Program-made: the position numbers and the translations under genes
Notes under the pieces: model-generated
The model's database searches: none
Told to the model about the DNA's origin: nothing
Seen by the model: only the letters and a program-made list of their open reading frames with translations
NCBI GenBank assembly: GCA_033763395.1
Contig: JANRKQ010000049.1
Coordinates: forward strand, 1-64,000
Length of the DNA: 64,000 bases
Direction: 5' to 3'
Source of the DNA: Xiheimicrobium sp033763395
GTDB taxonomy: Bacteria > Myxococcota > Myxococcia > Myxococcales > Myxococcaceae
Shown: positions 27,791-36,429 of the stretch, piece by piece
Position numbering within the stretch: position 1 is the stretch's first letter
Layout: each line of letters opens with the position of its first letter

Positions 27791-28735
27791 TCAGAACGTG
27801 GCGCCGGCGCCGAAGGGCCCGCCCAGCGTGCCCGGCCCGACTGGCCGCTCGATGCTCGCCGCCAGGATGCCGGCGGTGATGCCCGCGACGCCCACGCCCA
27901 CCAGGGTCCAGAAGTACCAGCGCTCGTAGAAGCGCGGCTCGGCGAGCAGGGGCACGTCGATCGACGTCGGCGCGCCGGCCTTGATGACGACGGCGTTGGT
28001 CGACGGCAGGTAGCCCTCGAGCATCAGCTTCACGACGTGCTCTCCGGCGAGGAGCGCGACCTCGACGGGCACGTTCCCTTTGGCCTCTTCGTCGACGAGC
28101 ACCTTCGCGCCGACGGTCGGGCTCTTCACCAGCAGCAGGCCGTGCGAGGCGCGCGATTGGAGCTCGAGGTCGAACTCGACCTTCGTGCCACCGTTGAGCT
28201 TGAGGCTGCGCTGGGCCTCGAACGTGTCGGGCGTCGACACCACGAGCTCGAAGGTGCCGGCCGTGAGGCGCCGGGTGAGCGGTGTCTGGCCGAGCACCCG
28301 CCCTGACAGTCGAACCTCGGCGCCGGGTGGCGTCGTGCGGACGGTGAGGAGCCCGGTGCGGGCGGCGACCTCGCCGAGCAGCGCGTCGAGCCGTGGCACG
28401 CGGGCGAGGAGCTCTGGCGGCGCGTCCCGCTGAAACCGCTCGAGCAGCTCGAGGGCCTCGGGGTACTGCCCCATCGCCTCGAGGGCGCGCGCGCGGTTGT
28501 AGTAGAGCGCAGGGTCGGCCTTCAGGCGTAAGGCCTCGGTGTACGAGACCAGGGCGTCAGCGGGGCGCCCGGCGTCCATCGCGGCGTCGCCGGCCCGTTT
28601 CGCCTCGGCGGCGCGGGCGGCGGTCTCTTCGGCGTCGCGCGCCTGCTGCGCTTCCCGGGTGGGGGGTGGGGCCTTCTTCTGAGGTGGCCTGGCGGGCGCG
28701 GCGAGCGTCAGGCTCACGACGAGGAGCGGAATCAT
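27791..28735 (-). CDS. TPR and double-PEGA domain protein
   Basis: A 314-residue exported protein. The signal is MIPLLVVSLTLAAPA, followed by a charged Ala/Glu-rich helix and TPR units at ~50-125 (DALVSYTEALRLKADPALYY; ALEAMGQYPEALELLERF). Two PEGA domains follow: GLLTVRTTPPGAEVRLSGRV and GLLLVKSPTVGAKVLVDEEA. A C-terminal hydrophobic segment, YFWTLVGVGVAGITAGILAA, could anchor it in the membrane. PEGA domains are beta-rich modules common on surface-associated proteins, often linked to Ser/Thr kinases. The ATG lies two bases after the kinase stop, so it is translated from the same mRNA. Role unknown; partner of the kinase is a reasonable guess. Confidence 0.8.
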   Translation of the reverse strand: MIPLLVVSLTLAAPARPPQKKAPPPTREAQQARDAEETAARAAEAKRAGDAAMDAGRPADALVSYTEALRLKADPALYYNRARALEAMGQYPEALELLERFQRDAPPELLARVPRLDALLGEVAARTGLLTVRTTPPGAEVRLSGRVLGQTPLTRRLTAGTFELVVSTPDTFEAQRSLKLNGGTKVEFDLELQSRASHGLLLVKSPTVGAKVLVDEEAKGNVPVEVALLAGEHVVKLMLEGYLPSTNAVVIKAGAPTSIDVPLLAEPRFYERWYFWTLVGVGVAGITAGILAASIERPVGPGTLGGPFGAGATF

Positions 28736-28736
28736 G

Positions 28737-29990
28737 TCAGAGGTACTTGGGGTGGTCCGGCGTGGGCGGCGGCGCCGGAACGGGACGCTTGCTGGCCTTG
28801 CGGGTGGCCGGCGCCGGGGCTGGCGAGGGGGGCGCGGTGTCCTCAGGCGGTGGCGCGTGGGTCTCGACGGTGGGCGCTTCTGGCACGGGCTCGAGGGCCG
28901 CTGGTGTGGGAGGCGGCGCGGCAGGGGCTTGCGCCGCCGGCGTGGGCGCTGGCGCAGGTGGGGCGGCGGTCGCGGCAGGTGTCGATTCGACCGAGCGGGT
29001 CGCGACGACCAGGACCGCCGCGAGGCACAGCGCGAGTGCGCCAAGGGCCAACGGCAGCCGCGACGCGCGTTCAGGCCGAGGGGCCGGGGTCTGTGGCCGT
29101 GAGACGACGTCGGTCTGTCCCGCCAGCACCCGGCCCAGGGCATCGGAGAACGCGCGGGCGGAAGGGGTGCGGCGCGCGGGCTCCTTCTCGAGCGCCGCCT
29201 CGAGCACGGGCCACACTCCCGGCGGAAACGTGCCGCCGCGCTGAGAGAGCGGAATCGGCGGCGACGTGAGAATGGCCGTCGTCTTCGCGCGGGTGTCGCG
29301 GCCCTCGAAGGGCAGCGCGTCGGTGAGCCATTGGTAGGTGGTGACGGCGAGCGACCAGACGTCGCTGGCGGGGCTGAGCGAGGCGCCGGTGAGCTGCTCG
29401 GGCGACATGAAGTCGGGGGTTCCGAGCGTGACGCCCTGGGTGAGCCGTGCGTCGTGTTCGTCCTCGGTGTGCGCGATGCCGAAGTCGAACAGCTTGAGGC
29501 ACGGCCCCTCGGGCGTGGAGGCGAGGAAGAGGTTCGAGGGCTTGATGTCGCGGTGAATGATGCCCTGCGCGTGCGCTTCCTCGAGCGCCTCGCAGACGCT
29601 GCGAATGTGCGCGAGCCGCTCCTCGACGGGCATGGCCGACGCCGGGCCGAGCTGCTGCGCGAGGTCCGAGCCTTCGAGGTACTCGAGCACCATGTACGGC
29701 AGGCCGTCGGGCGTCTCGTCGACGTCGAGCACCTGGGCGACGTGACGATTCTTGAGCCGCGCGAGCGAGCGGGCCTCTCGCAAGAAGCGCGCGGCGAGCT
29801 GGCCTTCGTTCTTGCGCTGGGGGAGCAGGAGCTTCACCGCCACGCGCCGGCCGAGCTTGACGTGTTGGGCTTCGAAGACGGCGCCCATGCCACCGGCCGC
29901 CACGAAGCGCAGCAGCTGGTACTTCCCTCCGAGGAGGGTGCCGACGTCAGGCAGCGCGGACGCAGCGGTGAGGGGGAGCGGCGTCGTCAT
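28737..29990 (-). CDS. Membrane-anchored Hanks-type Ser/Thr protein kinase
   Basis: A 418-residue kinase from ATG 29990. N-terminal catalytic domain: Gly-rich loop VAAGGMGAVFEA (30-41), Lys53 in VAVKLLL, HRDIKPSN at 146-153 (catalytic Asp148), DFG at 169-171, SPE in place of APE at 196-198. All key catalytic residues are present, so it is predicted active. A single membrane helix lies at ~312-331, followed by a Pro/Ala-rich extracytoplasmic tail of ~85 residues without a recognisable sensor fold. Its ATG overlaps the stop of the upstream repeat lipoprotein by four bases, and its stop nearly touches the PEGA gene, so the three genes form one operon. Confidence 0.95.
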   Translation of the reverse strand: MTTPLPLTAASALPDVGTLLGGKYQLLRFVAAGGMGAVFEAQHVKLGRRVAVKLLLPQRKNEGQLAARFLREARSLARLKNRHVAQVLDVDETPDGLPYMVLEYLEGSDLAQQLGPASAMPVEERLAHIRSVCEALEEAHAQGIIHRDIKPSNLFLASTPEGPCLKLFDFGIAHTEDEHDARLTQGVTLGTPDFMSPEQLTGASLSPASDVWSLAVTTYQWLTDALPFEGRDTRAKTTAILTSPPIPLSQRGGTFPPGVWPVLEAALEKEPARRTPSARAFSDALGRVLAGQTDVVSRPQTPAPRPERASRLPLALGALALCLAAVLVVATRSVESTPAATAAPPAPAPTPAAQAPAAPPPTPAALEPVPEAPTVETHAPPPEDTAPPSPAPAPATRKASKRPVPAPPPTPDHPKYL

Positions 29991-31927
29991 TGGCAGAGGG
30001 ACACGTCGACCGGCGCGGCCGAGGGCGTGCACGTCGTGGGCAGAACGCACAGCTGCGCTGGTGGCGAGTTGTTGCAGGTTCTCGTGCCCCCGGTTCCGGC
30101 TGGGACACACACGGCGAGGACCAGCGACGAGGGCTGATTACACTCGAACCTTTGGGGGCAGTCGCTGTCACGCCGACACCCGAACGCGAGGTTGTTGGGG
30201 CACTGCTGCGGCATACCCACGCACGAGTACACGCCAGGGCCCTGGTAGCAGCAGAGCGCGCAGGTCTGACTCCCACAGGCAATGCCGACCCCCGCGGTCC
30301 CTCCACCAGCCGCCGAGCCTCCGCCCGTTGCGAAGCCACCGCCCGTCGCGAAGCCGCCGCCTGTCGCGAAGCCGCCACCTGTCGCGATGCCACCGCCTGT
30401 CGCGATGCCGCCGCCTGTCGCGATGCCACCGCCGGTCGCGAAGCCACCGCCTGTCGCGATGCCGCCGCCTGTCGCGATGCCGCCGCCGGTCGCGATGCCG
30501 CCGCCTGTCGCGATGCCGCCGCCTGTCGCGATGCCGCCGCCTGTCGCGATGCCGCCGCCTGTCGCGAAGCCACCGCCTGTCGCGATGCCGCCGCCTGTCG
30601 CGATGCCGCCGCCTGTCGCGAAGCCACCGGCGGAACCGCCTCCGGCTGGGCTACCGGTGTTGCAGAAGTACAGATCTCCGAAGCCCGGGTCGAAGAGTTG
30701 GCACGAGCCTGAGGTGCATCCGACTGCGGGGTTGCAGAGTTCGAGTTGGCCCGGTCCTGGAGCCGAGGCGGAGCAGTCCGTGCGCACGCCGGGCTGACCG
30801 AGCACGTTCATTCCGAACAGGCAGCGCTGGTTGGGGGCACAGTCAGAGCGGGACCGGCAGGTCATGGTCTGACACTGGCTCGCGGGCGCGGCGATGCAGT
30901 TCCCGTTGGAAATCACGCAGTACCGCAGTGGTTGAGTGGGACACGGAAGCGCTCCGACCAGCTCAACGCAGGGAGACGGCACCTGCACCGGCCCGCCGCA
31001 GAAGCCGCCTCCGAATCCGCCCGCACTCCCGCCAGACGATCCACCTGCACTGCCTCCCGACGTGCCTCCGGCCGTTCCGCCGGCGCTTCCGCCTGAGTTT
31101 CCCCCGGCACTTCCGCCGGAGACGCCACCTGCACTGCCGCCGGAGACGCCACCTGCGCTGCCACCGGCGCTGCCACCAGAGACGCCACCTGCACTTCCGC
31201 CGGAGACGCCACCTGCGCTGCCGCCGGAGACGCCACCTGCGCTGCCGCCAGAGACGCCACCTGCGCTGCCACCGGACACGCCACCCGCGCTACCACCAGA
31301 GACGCCACCTGCGCTGCCACCGGACACGCCACCTGCGCTGCCACCGGACACGCCACCTGCGCTCCCACCAGAGACGCCACCCGCGCTGCCACCGGAGACA
31401 CCGCCTGCGCTCCCGCCTGACGCTCCTCCGCCCAGACTGCACTCGCCTGCCTGACACGCACCCGTATCGATCTGATTCCGCACGCAGCGGCCCAGGCGCT
31501 CACACGTCTCATCCAACGAGCACTGCACGTCACGACAGTCCCGGTAGAGGGTGATCGGCACGCGCAGCGTCTTCCCCGGGAGGAACGCGATGCGCCGCCG
31601 CGCCACGATACAGCCGCGGTAGTTCCGCTCGGGCACGCAGTCGACGTCGGCCGGCCCGCTCAGCGACATCGCGATCTTCACCGTCAGCGTGGCCTGCTTG
31701 TCCCGCTGCGGCACGACGGGCGCGGTCCCGAGTTTTCCGTCGACACACTTCGGCTCGAGGATCGGCGTCGACGCCACCGACTCGATGTCGCTGCCGGTGG
31801 TGATCCAGAGCCCGAGGCTGCCGCTCTGGTCGCAGGGAAGGTCGGTCGCGACGTCGAGCACCACGGCGGTGGGTTCGGCACAGCCGACGACTCCCAGCAC
31901 TGCGAGCGCCACCGCCAACCGGAGCAT
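29987..31927 (-). CDS. Repeat-rich lipoprotein with two Gly-rich arrays
   Basis: A 646-residue protein from ATG 31927, giving the lipoprotein signal MLRLAVALAVLGVVGC (Cys16). Residues ~17-165 form a folded N-terminal domain with several Cys (CDQSGSLGLWITTGSD; YRDCRDVQCSLDETCERLGRC). Then comes a first low-complexity array of ~8-residue units GGSAGGVS (about a dozen), a Cys-rich middle domain (~95 residues), a second array of 17 six-residue units GGGIAT/GGGFAT, and a Cys-rich C-terminal domain (CALCCYQGPGVYSCVG...). The arrays look like flexible extracellular spacers between disulfide-bonded modules. The stop overlaps the kinase start, making this the first gene of the lipoprotein-kinase-PEGA operon. 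Function unknown; ligand-binding or adhesion is a guess. Confidence 0.75.
   Translation of the reverse strand: MLRLAVALAVLGVVGCAEPTAVVLDVATDLPCDQSGSLGLWITTGSDIESVASTPILEPKCVDGKLGTAPVVPQRDKQATLTVKIAMSLSGPADVDCVPERNYRGCIVARRRIAFLPGKTLRVPITLYRDCRDVQCSLDETCERLGRCVRNQIDTGACQAGECSLGGGASGGSAGGVSGGSAGGVSGGSAGGVSGGSAGGVSGGSAGGVSGGSAGGVSGGSAGGVSGGSAGGVSGGSAGGVSGGSAGGVSGGSAGGSAGGVSGGSAGGVSGGSAGGNSGGSAGGTAGGTSGGSAGGSSGGSAGGFGGGFCGGPVQVPSPCVELVGALPCPTQPLRYCVISNGNCIAAPASQCQTMTCRSRSDCAPNQRCLFGMNVLGQPGVRTDCSASAPGPGQLELCNPAVGCTSGSCQLFDPGFGDLYFCNTGSPAGGGSAGGFATGGGIATGGGIATGGGFATGGGIATGGGIATGGGIATGGGIATGGGIATGGGIATGGGFATGGGIATGGGIATGGGIATGGGFATGGGFATGGGFATGGGSAAGGGTAGVGIACGSQTCALCCYQGPGVYSCVGMPQQCPNNLAFGCRRDSDCPQRFECNQPSSLVLAVCVPAGTGGTRTCNNSPPAQLCVLPTTCTPSAAPVDVSLCQ
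30321..30629. repeat. 18-bp tandem repeat array (17 units)
   Basis: Seventeen in-frame copies of an 18-bp unit, CCGCCTGTCGCGATGCCG on the plus strand, with variation mainly at GCGATG/GCGAAG and CCG/CCA. It encodes GGGIAT/GGGFAT in the leftward lipoprotein. Copy number could vary by slippage. Confidence 0.9.
31105..31425. repeat. 24-bp tandem repeat array
   Basis: About a dozen in-frame copies of a 24-bp unit, around the core GAGACGCCACCTGCGCTGCC on the plus strand, encoding GGSAGGVS in the leftward lipoprotein. One copy is interrupted by a 12-bp partial unit (GGSAGGSAGGVS). Less regular copies extend towards 31020. Confidence 0.85.
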
Positions 31928-31973
31928 GAGCCTCAGCGTTCCACACCTACCGCCGGGTACAAGGGGGCGCGGG

Positions 31974-32016
31974 CCTGACGGCGACCGGTGGTCGTTCGCC
32001 AACGTCGCCCGTCAGG
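31974..32016. promoter_or_regulatory. Inverted repeat in a divergent promoter region
   Basis: CCTGACGGCGAC (31974-31985) and GTCGCCCGTCAGG (32004-32016) are complementary over 12 bp with one bulged base, separated by 18 bases. The element is centred in the 131-base gap between the leftward repeat lipoprotein operon and the rightward ceramidase-like gene, where an operator for one or both would be expected. A transcribed stem-loop is the alternative. Confidence 0.4.
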
Positions 32017-32058
32017 GGCCTGCCCCGCGCGCCCGCGGGTGGACTATCTCCCGCCCTC

Positions 32059-33912
32059 ATGCGTGCTCCCGCTCTGATGCTGGTGGTCCTCTGCTCCGCC
32101 TGTCCCCAGAAGCCCATGGGCACGGGCACCCCGCCCGAGCGGTTCTGCCCGTACGGCCCCGGCTGCGAGAAGGGCAACGCCGGCACGCTCAAGGTGGGCA
32201 TCGCCGCGGTGAAGGTGACGCCGCGTGGCTTCGAGCAACCACGCCCCGACTTCCTCAAGCGCTCCGGAGCGACGTGCCACGAACAGGCGCCGCTCGGCAG
32301 TGACGGCCAGAAACGTTGCGGCGGGCTCGTTGATGGCGCCTTCACCGAAGACTGTGGCGTAGACCGCAAGTGCCCGGGCGCCGCTGGCTACGTCGCTCCC
32401 GATGCCGACGGCTCCGAGCGCGACGGCAGGCCCGACTTCTTCCTCGACTGCGGGCGCGACCAGAAGTGCCCGGGCGCGGCCGGGTACGCAGGGCCCGACG
32501 AAGACGGCTCCGAGGGTGACGGCAAGTTCCAGGGTTTGTGGATGGCGGGCTTCGGAAACACCAACCCGGCCTTCGGCGTGCTCGACGACGTGTGGGCGCG
32601 CGCGGTGGTCTTCGAGAACGGCGACGTCTCGGTCGCGCTCGTCTCGGTCGACGCGGTCGGGCTGTTCCGCGACGACGTGGAGCGCATTCGGGAGCGGGTC
32701 GGCAAGCGCGCGATGGGCGTGCCCGACTACGTGCTCGTCTCGTCGACGCACACCCACGAGTCCGTCGACACCATGGGCCAGTGGGGGCCGATCAAGGCCC
32801 TGATCCCCGAGCGGGGCGTCGACGACGCATGGCTGCGTGACGTGTTCATCGAGGGCGCGGCCCAGGCGGTCGGTGACGCGCTGCTGTCGGCGCGGCCCGC
32901 GAAGGCGTTCTCGGCCCAGGTGTCGTTGGGCGAGAAGACGCGGCAGGTCATCGAAGACACGCGCGACCCGTGGATCAGCGACGACACCATCACCGTGCTC
33001 AAGTTCACCGAGGCTCGCGGCGATGCCGTCATCGGCTCGCTCGTGGCGTGGGGCAACCACCCCGAGACGCTCTCCGACGTGAACAACCTCATCAGCTCAG
33101 ACTTCGTTCACTTCACCCGCGAGGGCGTCGAGAAGGGCGTGTTCAAGAAAGACGGCTCGCTCGTCGCCGCGGGCCTCGGAGGCACCTGCGTGTACTTCTC
33201 GGGCTCGGTCGGCGGGCTCATGACGAGCCTCGGCGCGAAGCCCACCAGCGTCGACGGTGACGTGCCGGGTGATCGCACCATCGCCAAGACGAAGGCCGTG
33301 GGCGACATCATCGCGATCGCGGCGCTCGAAGGGCTCGCGTCGGCCACCGAAGAGAAGGCGCCGAACGTCGCCTTCGGCGCCCAGTCGCTGAAGGTGCCCA
33401 TCGACAACGAGACGTTCCGCCTGCTGACGCTGCCAGGGGTCGACCTCATCCGCCGCAACCTCGTCGACTTCGATCGGCAGAAGGGCGTGACGGCCGACAA
33501 CATTCCCCACGTCTTCACCGAGGTGAGCAAGGTGCAGCTCGGCGGCGTGCGCTTCATCGGCGTGCCGGGTGAGATCTTCCCCGAGCTCGTCGTCGGCTTC
33601 GACGCGCGCTACGCGTTCGGCAGGCCGCTCTTGACGGCGAACAACCCGCTCCCGCCCGATCTGTCGAAGGCGCCGGCGCCGCCGTACCTCAACGCCCAGG
33701 CCGGCGGAGAGAAGCCCGTCGTGCTCGGGCTCGCGAACGACGAGCTCGGCTACATCGTGCCGGAGTACGACTACCTGCTCCACCCGACGCGCCCCTACGC
33801 GCAGCAGGCCGAAGGCGATCACTACGAAGAGACGAACTCCCTGGGGCCTCGCACCACGCCCCGGCTGATGGAGGCCTTCAAGGCGCTGTTCGCCTGGGAG
33901 CCTGCGCCCTGA
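32059..33912 (+). CDS. Neutral/alkaline ceramidase-like lipoprotein
   Basis: A 617-residue protein; the signal MRAPALMLVVLCSAC suggests lipidation at Cys15. Residues ~43-53 (LKVGIAAVKVTP) begin the neutral/alkaline non-lysosomal ceramidase N-terminal fold. Candidate zinc ligands of the family appear at STHTHESVDTMG and WGNHPETL, and a catalytic-type Ser lies in FSGSVGG. A loop between the first strand and the catalytic core carries two tandem copies of DCGxDxKCPGAAGYxxPDxDGSExDG (residues 98-123 and 130-155), an unusual insertion that looks calcium-binding. Family members hydrolyse ceramide to sphingosine and fatty acid; many bacterial homologues have unknown substrates, so activity here is not certain. 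Confidence 0.7.
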   Translation: MRAPALMLVVLCSACPQKPMGTGTPPERFCPYGPGCEKGNAGTLKVGIAAVKVTPRGFEQPRPDFLKRSGATCHEQAPLGSDGQKRCGGLVDGAFTEDCGVDRKCPGAAGYVAPDADGSERDGRPDFFLDCGRDQKCPGAAGYAGPDEDGSEGDGKFQGLWMAGFGNTNPAFGVLDDVWARAVVFENGDVSVALVSVDAVGLFRDDVERIRERVGKRAMGVPDYVLVSSTHTHESVDTMGQWGPIKALIPERGVDDAWLRDVFIEGAAQAVGDALLSARPAKAFSAQVSLGEKTRQVIEDTRDPWISDDTITVLKFTEARGDAVIGSLVAWGNHPETLSDVNNLISSDFVHFTREGVEKGVFKKDGSLVAAGLGGTCVYFSGSVGGLMTSLGAKPTSVDGDVPGDRTIAKTKAVGDIIAIAALEGLASATEEKAPNVAFGAQSLKVPIDNETFRLLTLPGVDLIRRNLVDFDRQKGVTADNIPHVFTEVSKVQLGGVRFIGVPGEIFPELVVGFDARYAFGRPLLTANNPLPPDLSKAPAPPYLNAQAGGEKPVVLGLANDELGYIVPEYDYLLHPTRPYAQQAEGDHYEETNSLGPRTTPRLMEAFKALFAWEPAP

Positions 33913-34137
33913 TCGTCGAGCTGGCTGAAGTCACGCCGTGACGCCGTCGGAGCCGCGAACGCCCGGCACGTCGAGTCGTCCTGGCTCCCGGTGCGCACCC
34001 CGAGGTCGCGGCGGTGCACGCGGGGCCCATCGTCCGCCTGCGGTCCCGGGCGCTGCATGGACCCACGAAGCTCCTCCCGAGGGGAAGGCCCCGCGTCCGC
34101 TCGAGCGGCAGCCGGGTCGGCCGGCTTTCGCGAGCCT

Positions 34138-36405
34138 TCAGGGCATTCCGCGGCCCGTCGCGTCGCAGCGCTCGACCCAGTCACGCGACCGCGCTCCGAA
34201 GACGGTCGAGATCGCCTGGGCCTCGGTGGCGAGCCGGCCCACGTCGTCGCAGCGATTGGCCCCGAACGCGGCTTCGATGGCGAGGCGCAGCGCCTCTTTC
34301 GTGACGGACGCTGGCAGCTCGGCATGGGCGGCGAGCTCGAGCAGGGGGAGAGCCTCGTCGAACGCCTCGCGCTGGTGAAGCCTTCGCCCCAACAGGTAGG
34401 CCAGCACGGGTTGCCCCGGGCTCTGGGCGAGCGCGGTCGAGAGTGCATGCACCTGGACGGCCTCGGGGCGGCTCGAGAAGAAGGTCGCGATGGCCTCTCG
34501 GGCGGGGCTCGGGGCGTCGAGACCGAAGCGGCGGATTCGGGCAGTGCGGTCCATCGCTGGTGACACCTTGAGCTCGATGATCCGATCCAGCAGCGTGCGG
34601 GCGGTCGCGACGTCGTTGGCCGCCAGCGCGAGCTCGACCCGGGCCAGCGCCGCGTCCGCGAAGGGAGAAGGCGCCTCTCTCAGCCGGCCGAGCAGCCCAT
34701 CGAGCAGCGTCAGCGCCTCGTCGTCACGCCCCAGCCGGCGCAGCAGGCCCGCGCGAGCGAGCACGTGCCCCGGCTCCTCCGGCTGGAGCGCGCTGCACCG
34801 GGACAACAGCTCGAGCGCGGCGGGGGCATCGTCTGATGAGCGCTCCGACACCTCAGCCGACAGCCGGGCCACCTCGCGGGCGCAGGGGCGCTCGAACAGG
34901 CTGCCGCGGCGGAAGCGCGCGAACGCCTGGTTCACCGCCTCCGGCTCGAGCGGCACCTCGTCGAGGGAGGTCTCCCAGGCCGTCGCCAACGTCGAGAGCC
35001 CCTCGCCGTACACGCCCTCGAAGTCACCGTTGCGGTAGAGCGCCTTGAGGCGTTCGGCGCCGCGCGTGTCACCGAGCCAACGCAAGAACGCGCCGGCCGT
35101 GGTGTACGCGCGCGCTCCCGACTGGGCGTAGAAGCCGGTGAGGCCGAGCGACTCACGCACGTCGGGCAGGAGCTGCTGGCGCTTCATCGCCGCGGCCCAC
35201 TGCTGGAGCGACAGATCGTCGACCGGGTTGTCGGCCGCGACCGCGAGGCCCTCGATGATGCCCACGTGCGGCACCAGGCCGAGCCACCGGGCGGTGACGC
35301 CGAACGGCGCAGCCCCCAGCGGACCAAGCAGCGCGTGGGCGAGCTCGTGCTTCACCACCGGGTGCGGGAACGCCAGATCGTTCACGTGAATCTCGCGCCG
35401 CCAGGGCTTGGCGAACTGCGTGGCGGCGGCCCCGACGAGGGCCTGCTTCTGCTCGGCCGACCGGTACCACCACACGCGCACCTTGCCTTCGGGAGCGCCG
35501 CCGATGAAGGCCGAGATCTGCCCCGCGCGGAACTCGAGATCGCCGGCGATGCGCGCGACCTCCTTCGGCGTCAGCCCGCGAGGGTGCAGGAGCACGACGT
35601 GGGCCGTCTCGGTTCTGCCCCCCAGCCTGGCTTCGAGCACCGCGTCCGTCATGCGGAACCCGAGCGTGGGGCCGAGCAGCTCGAGGGTGACGAACGCCGC
35701 GGTCGAGGCGCCGAACGCCCACCGCCGTGCGCGCGTCTTGCCGCCCAGCCGCATCACCGCGCCCACCAGCACCAGCGCCGTGAGGACGAGCGTGCCCAGG
35801 CGGAACCACAGCAGCGCCGCCGGGAGCGCGAGCTCCTCGTCGTAGATCGGCCCCGGCAGGAAGCCCGCGAGGTGGTTGTAGGCGTACACCTGCGGCCCGG
35901 TGAGGATCGGCCAGATGGTGTGCCCCGCGCTCAGCAGCACCACCCCGAGCCAGGCCCCCACGAGGCGCCGCGCGCGCTTGATGATGAGCCCGAGGAACAC
36001 CCCGAGCGCCGCGACGAGCGCGACGGAGGGCAACACGATGACGGGGACGAAATGAATGAGGTCGAACGGGCTGCACGGCGAGGTCGCGAGCGTCGACCCG
36101 ATGGCGAGCACGACGGTCGCGACGATGGGCGCTCCGAGCACGGCACAGGCTCCCAGCCACGCCCACGTCACCTGCCACCCCGGCGCCGTCACCACCCGCG
36201 TCGCTTCATGTCGGCCGAACGCGATGCCGAAGGCCCCGCCCGCGCACGCGAGGACGAGGCCGACGCCCGTCGACAGCTCGTACCCGGGAATGCGCGACAC
36301 CGGGAAGGCCAGCAACCCTGCGATGATGGCTCCGAACGCAAGCCACGCGGCGCGCCAGAGCCGGTTCGTCATCACCGCGCTGACACGGAGCAGGACTTCC
36401 GCCAT
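34138..36405 (-). CDS. Multi-pass membrane protein with HExxH peptidase motif and TPR-like tail
   Basis: A 755-residue protein. Roughly six to eight membrane segments occupy residues 18-250 (for example AAWLAFGAIIAGLLAFPVS). A soluble domain follows with HELAH at 353-357 and IIEGLAVAAD about 30 residues later, a likely gluzincin arrangement (HExxH plus a downstream Glu). From ~480 to the end it is helical and TPR-like (ALELLSRCSALQPEEPGHVL; LLRRLGRDDEALTLLDGLL). It is predicted to be a membrane-anchored zinc peptidase whose catalytic domain is outside or inside the cytoplasm; topology is not settled. ATG at 36405; a second ATG at 36372 (MTNRLWRAAW) is also possible. The divergent PilZ gene starts 24 bases away. 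Confidence 0.65.
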   Translation of the reverse strand: MAEVLLRVSAVMTNRLWRAAWLAFGAIIAGLLAFPVSRIPGYELSTGVGLVLACAGGAFGIAFGRHEATRVVTAPGWQVTWAWLGACAVLGAPIVATVVLAIGSTLATSPCSPFDLIHFVPVIVLPSVALVAALGVFLGLIIKRARRLVGAWLGVVLLSAGHTIWPILTGPQVYAYNHLAGFLPGPIYDEELALPAALLWFRLGTLVLTALVLVGAVMRLGGKTRARRWAFGASTAAFVTLELLGPTLGFRMTDAVLEARLGGRTETAHVVLLHPRGLTPKEVARIAGDLEFRAGQISAFIGGAPEGKVRVWWYRSAEQKQALVGAAATQFAKPWRREIHVNDLAFPHPVVKHELAHALLGPLGAAPFGVTARWLGLVPHVGIIEGLAVAADNPVDDLSLQQWAAAMKRQQLLPDVRESLGLTGFYAQSGARAYTTAGAFLRWLGDTRGAERLKALYRNGDFEGVYGEGLSTLATAWETSLDEVPLEPEAVNQAFARFRRGSLFERPCAREVARLSAEVSERSSDDAPAALELLSRCSALQPEEPGHVLARAGLLRRLGRDDEALTLLDGLLGRLREAPSPFADAALARVELALAANDVATARTLLDRIIELKVSPAMDRTARIRRFGLDAPSPAREAIATFFSSRPEAVQVHALSTALAQSPGQPVLAYLLGRRLHQREAFDEALPLLELAAHAELPASVTKEALRLAIEAAFGANRCDDVGRLATEAQAISTVFGARSRDWVERCDATGRGMP

Positions 36406-36429
36406 CAGCCGGTCGTATAGTCACCGGCC

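Noticed and set aside
30321..31425. CRISPR-like regular repeats.
   Set aside because: The units are directly adjacent without unique spacers and encode Gly-rich peptide repeats in frame.
30282..31454. Long plus-strand open frames over the tandem arrays (Pro/Ala-Val-rich translations such as AMPPPV and LPPETPPA repeats).
   Set aside because: They are stop-free only because the GC-rich repeat lacks stop codons on both strands; the minus-strand frame has a signal peptide, Cys-rich domains and operon overlaps.
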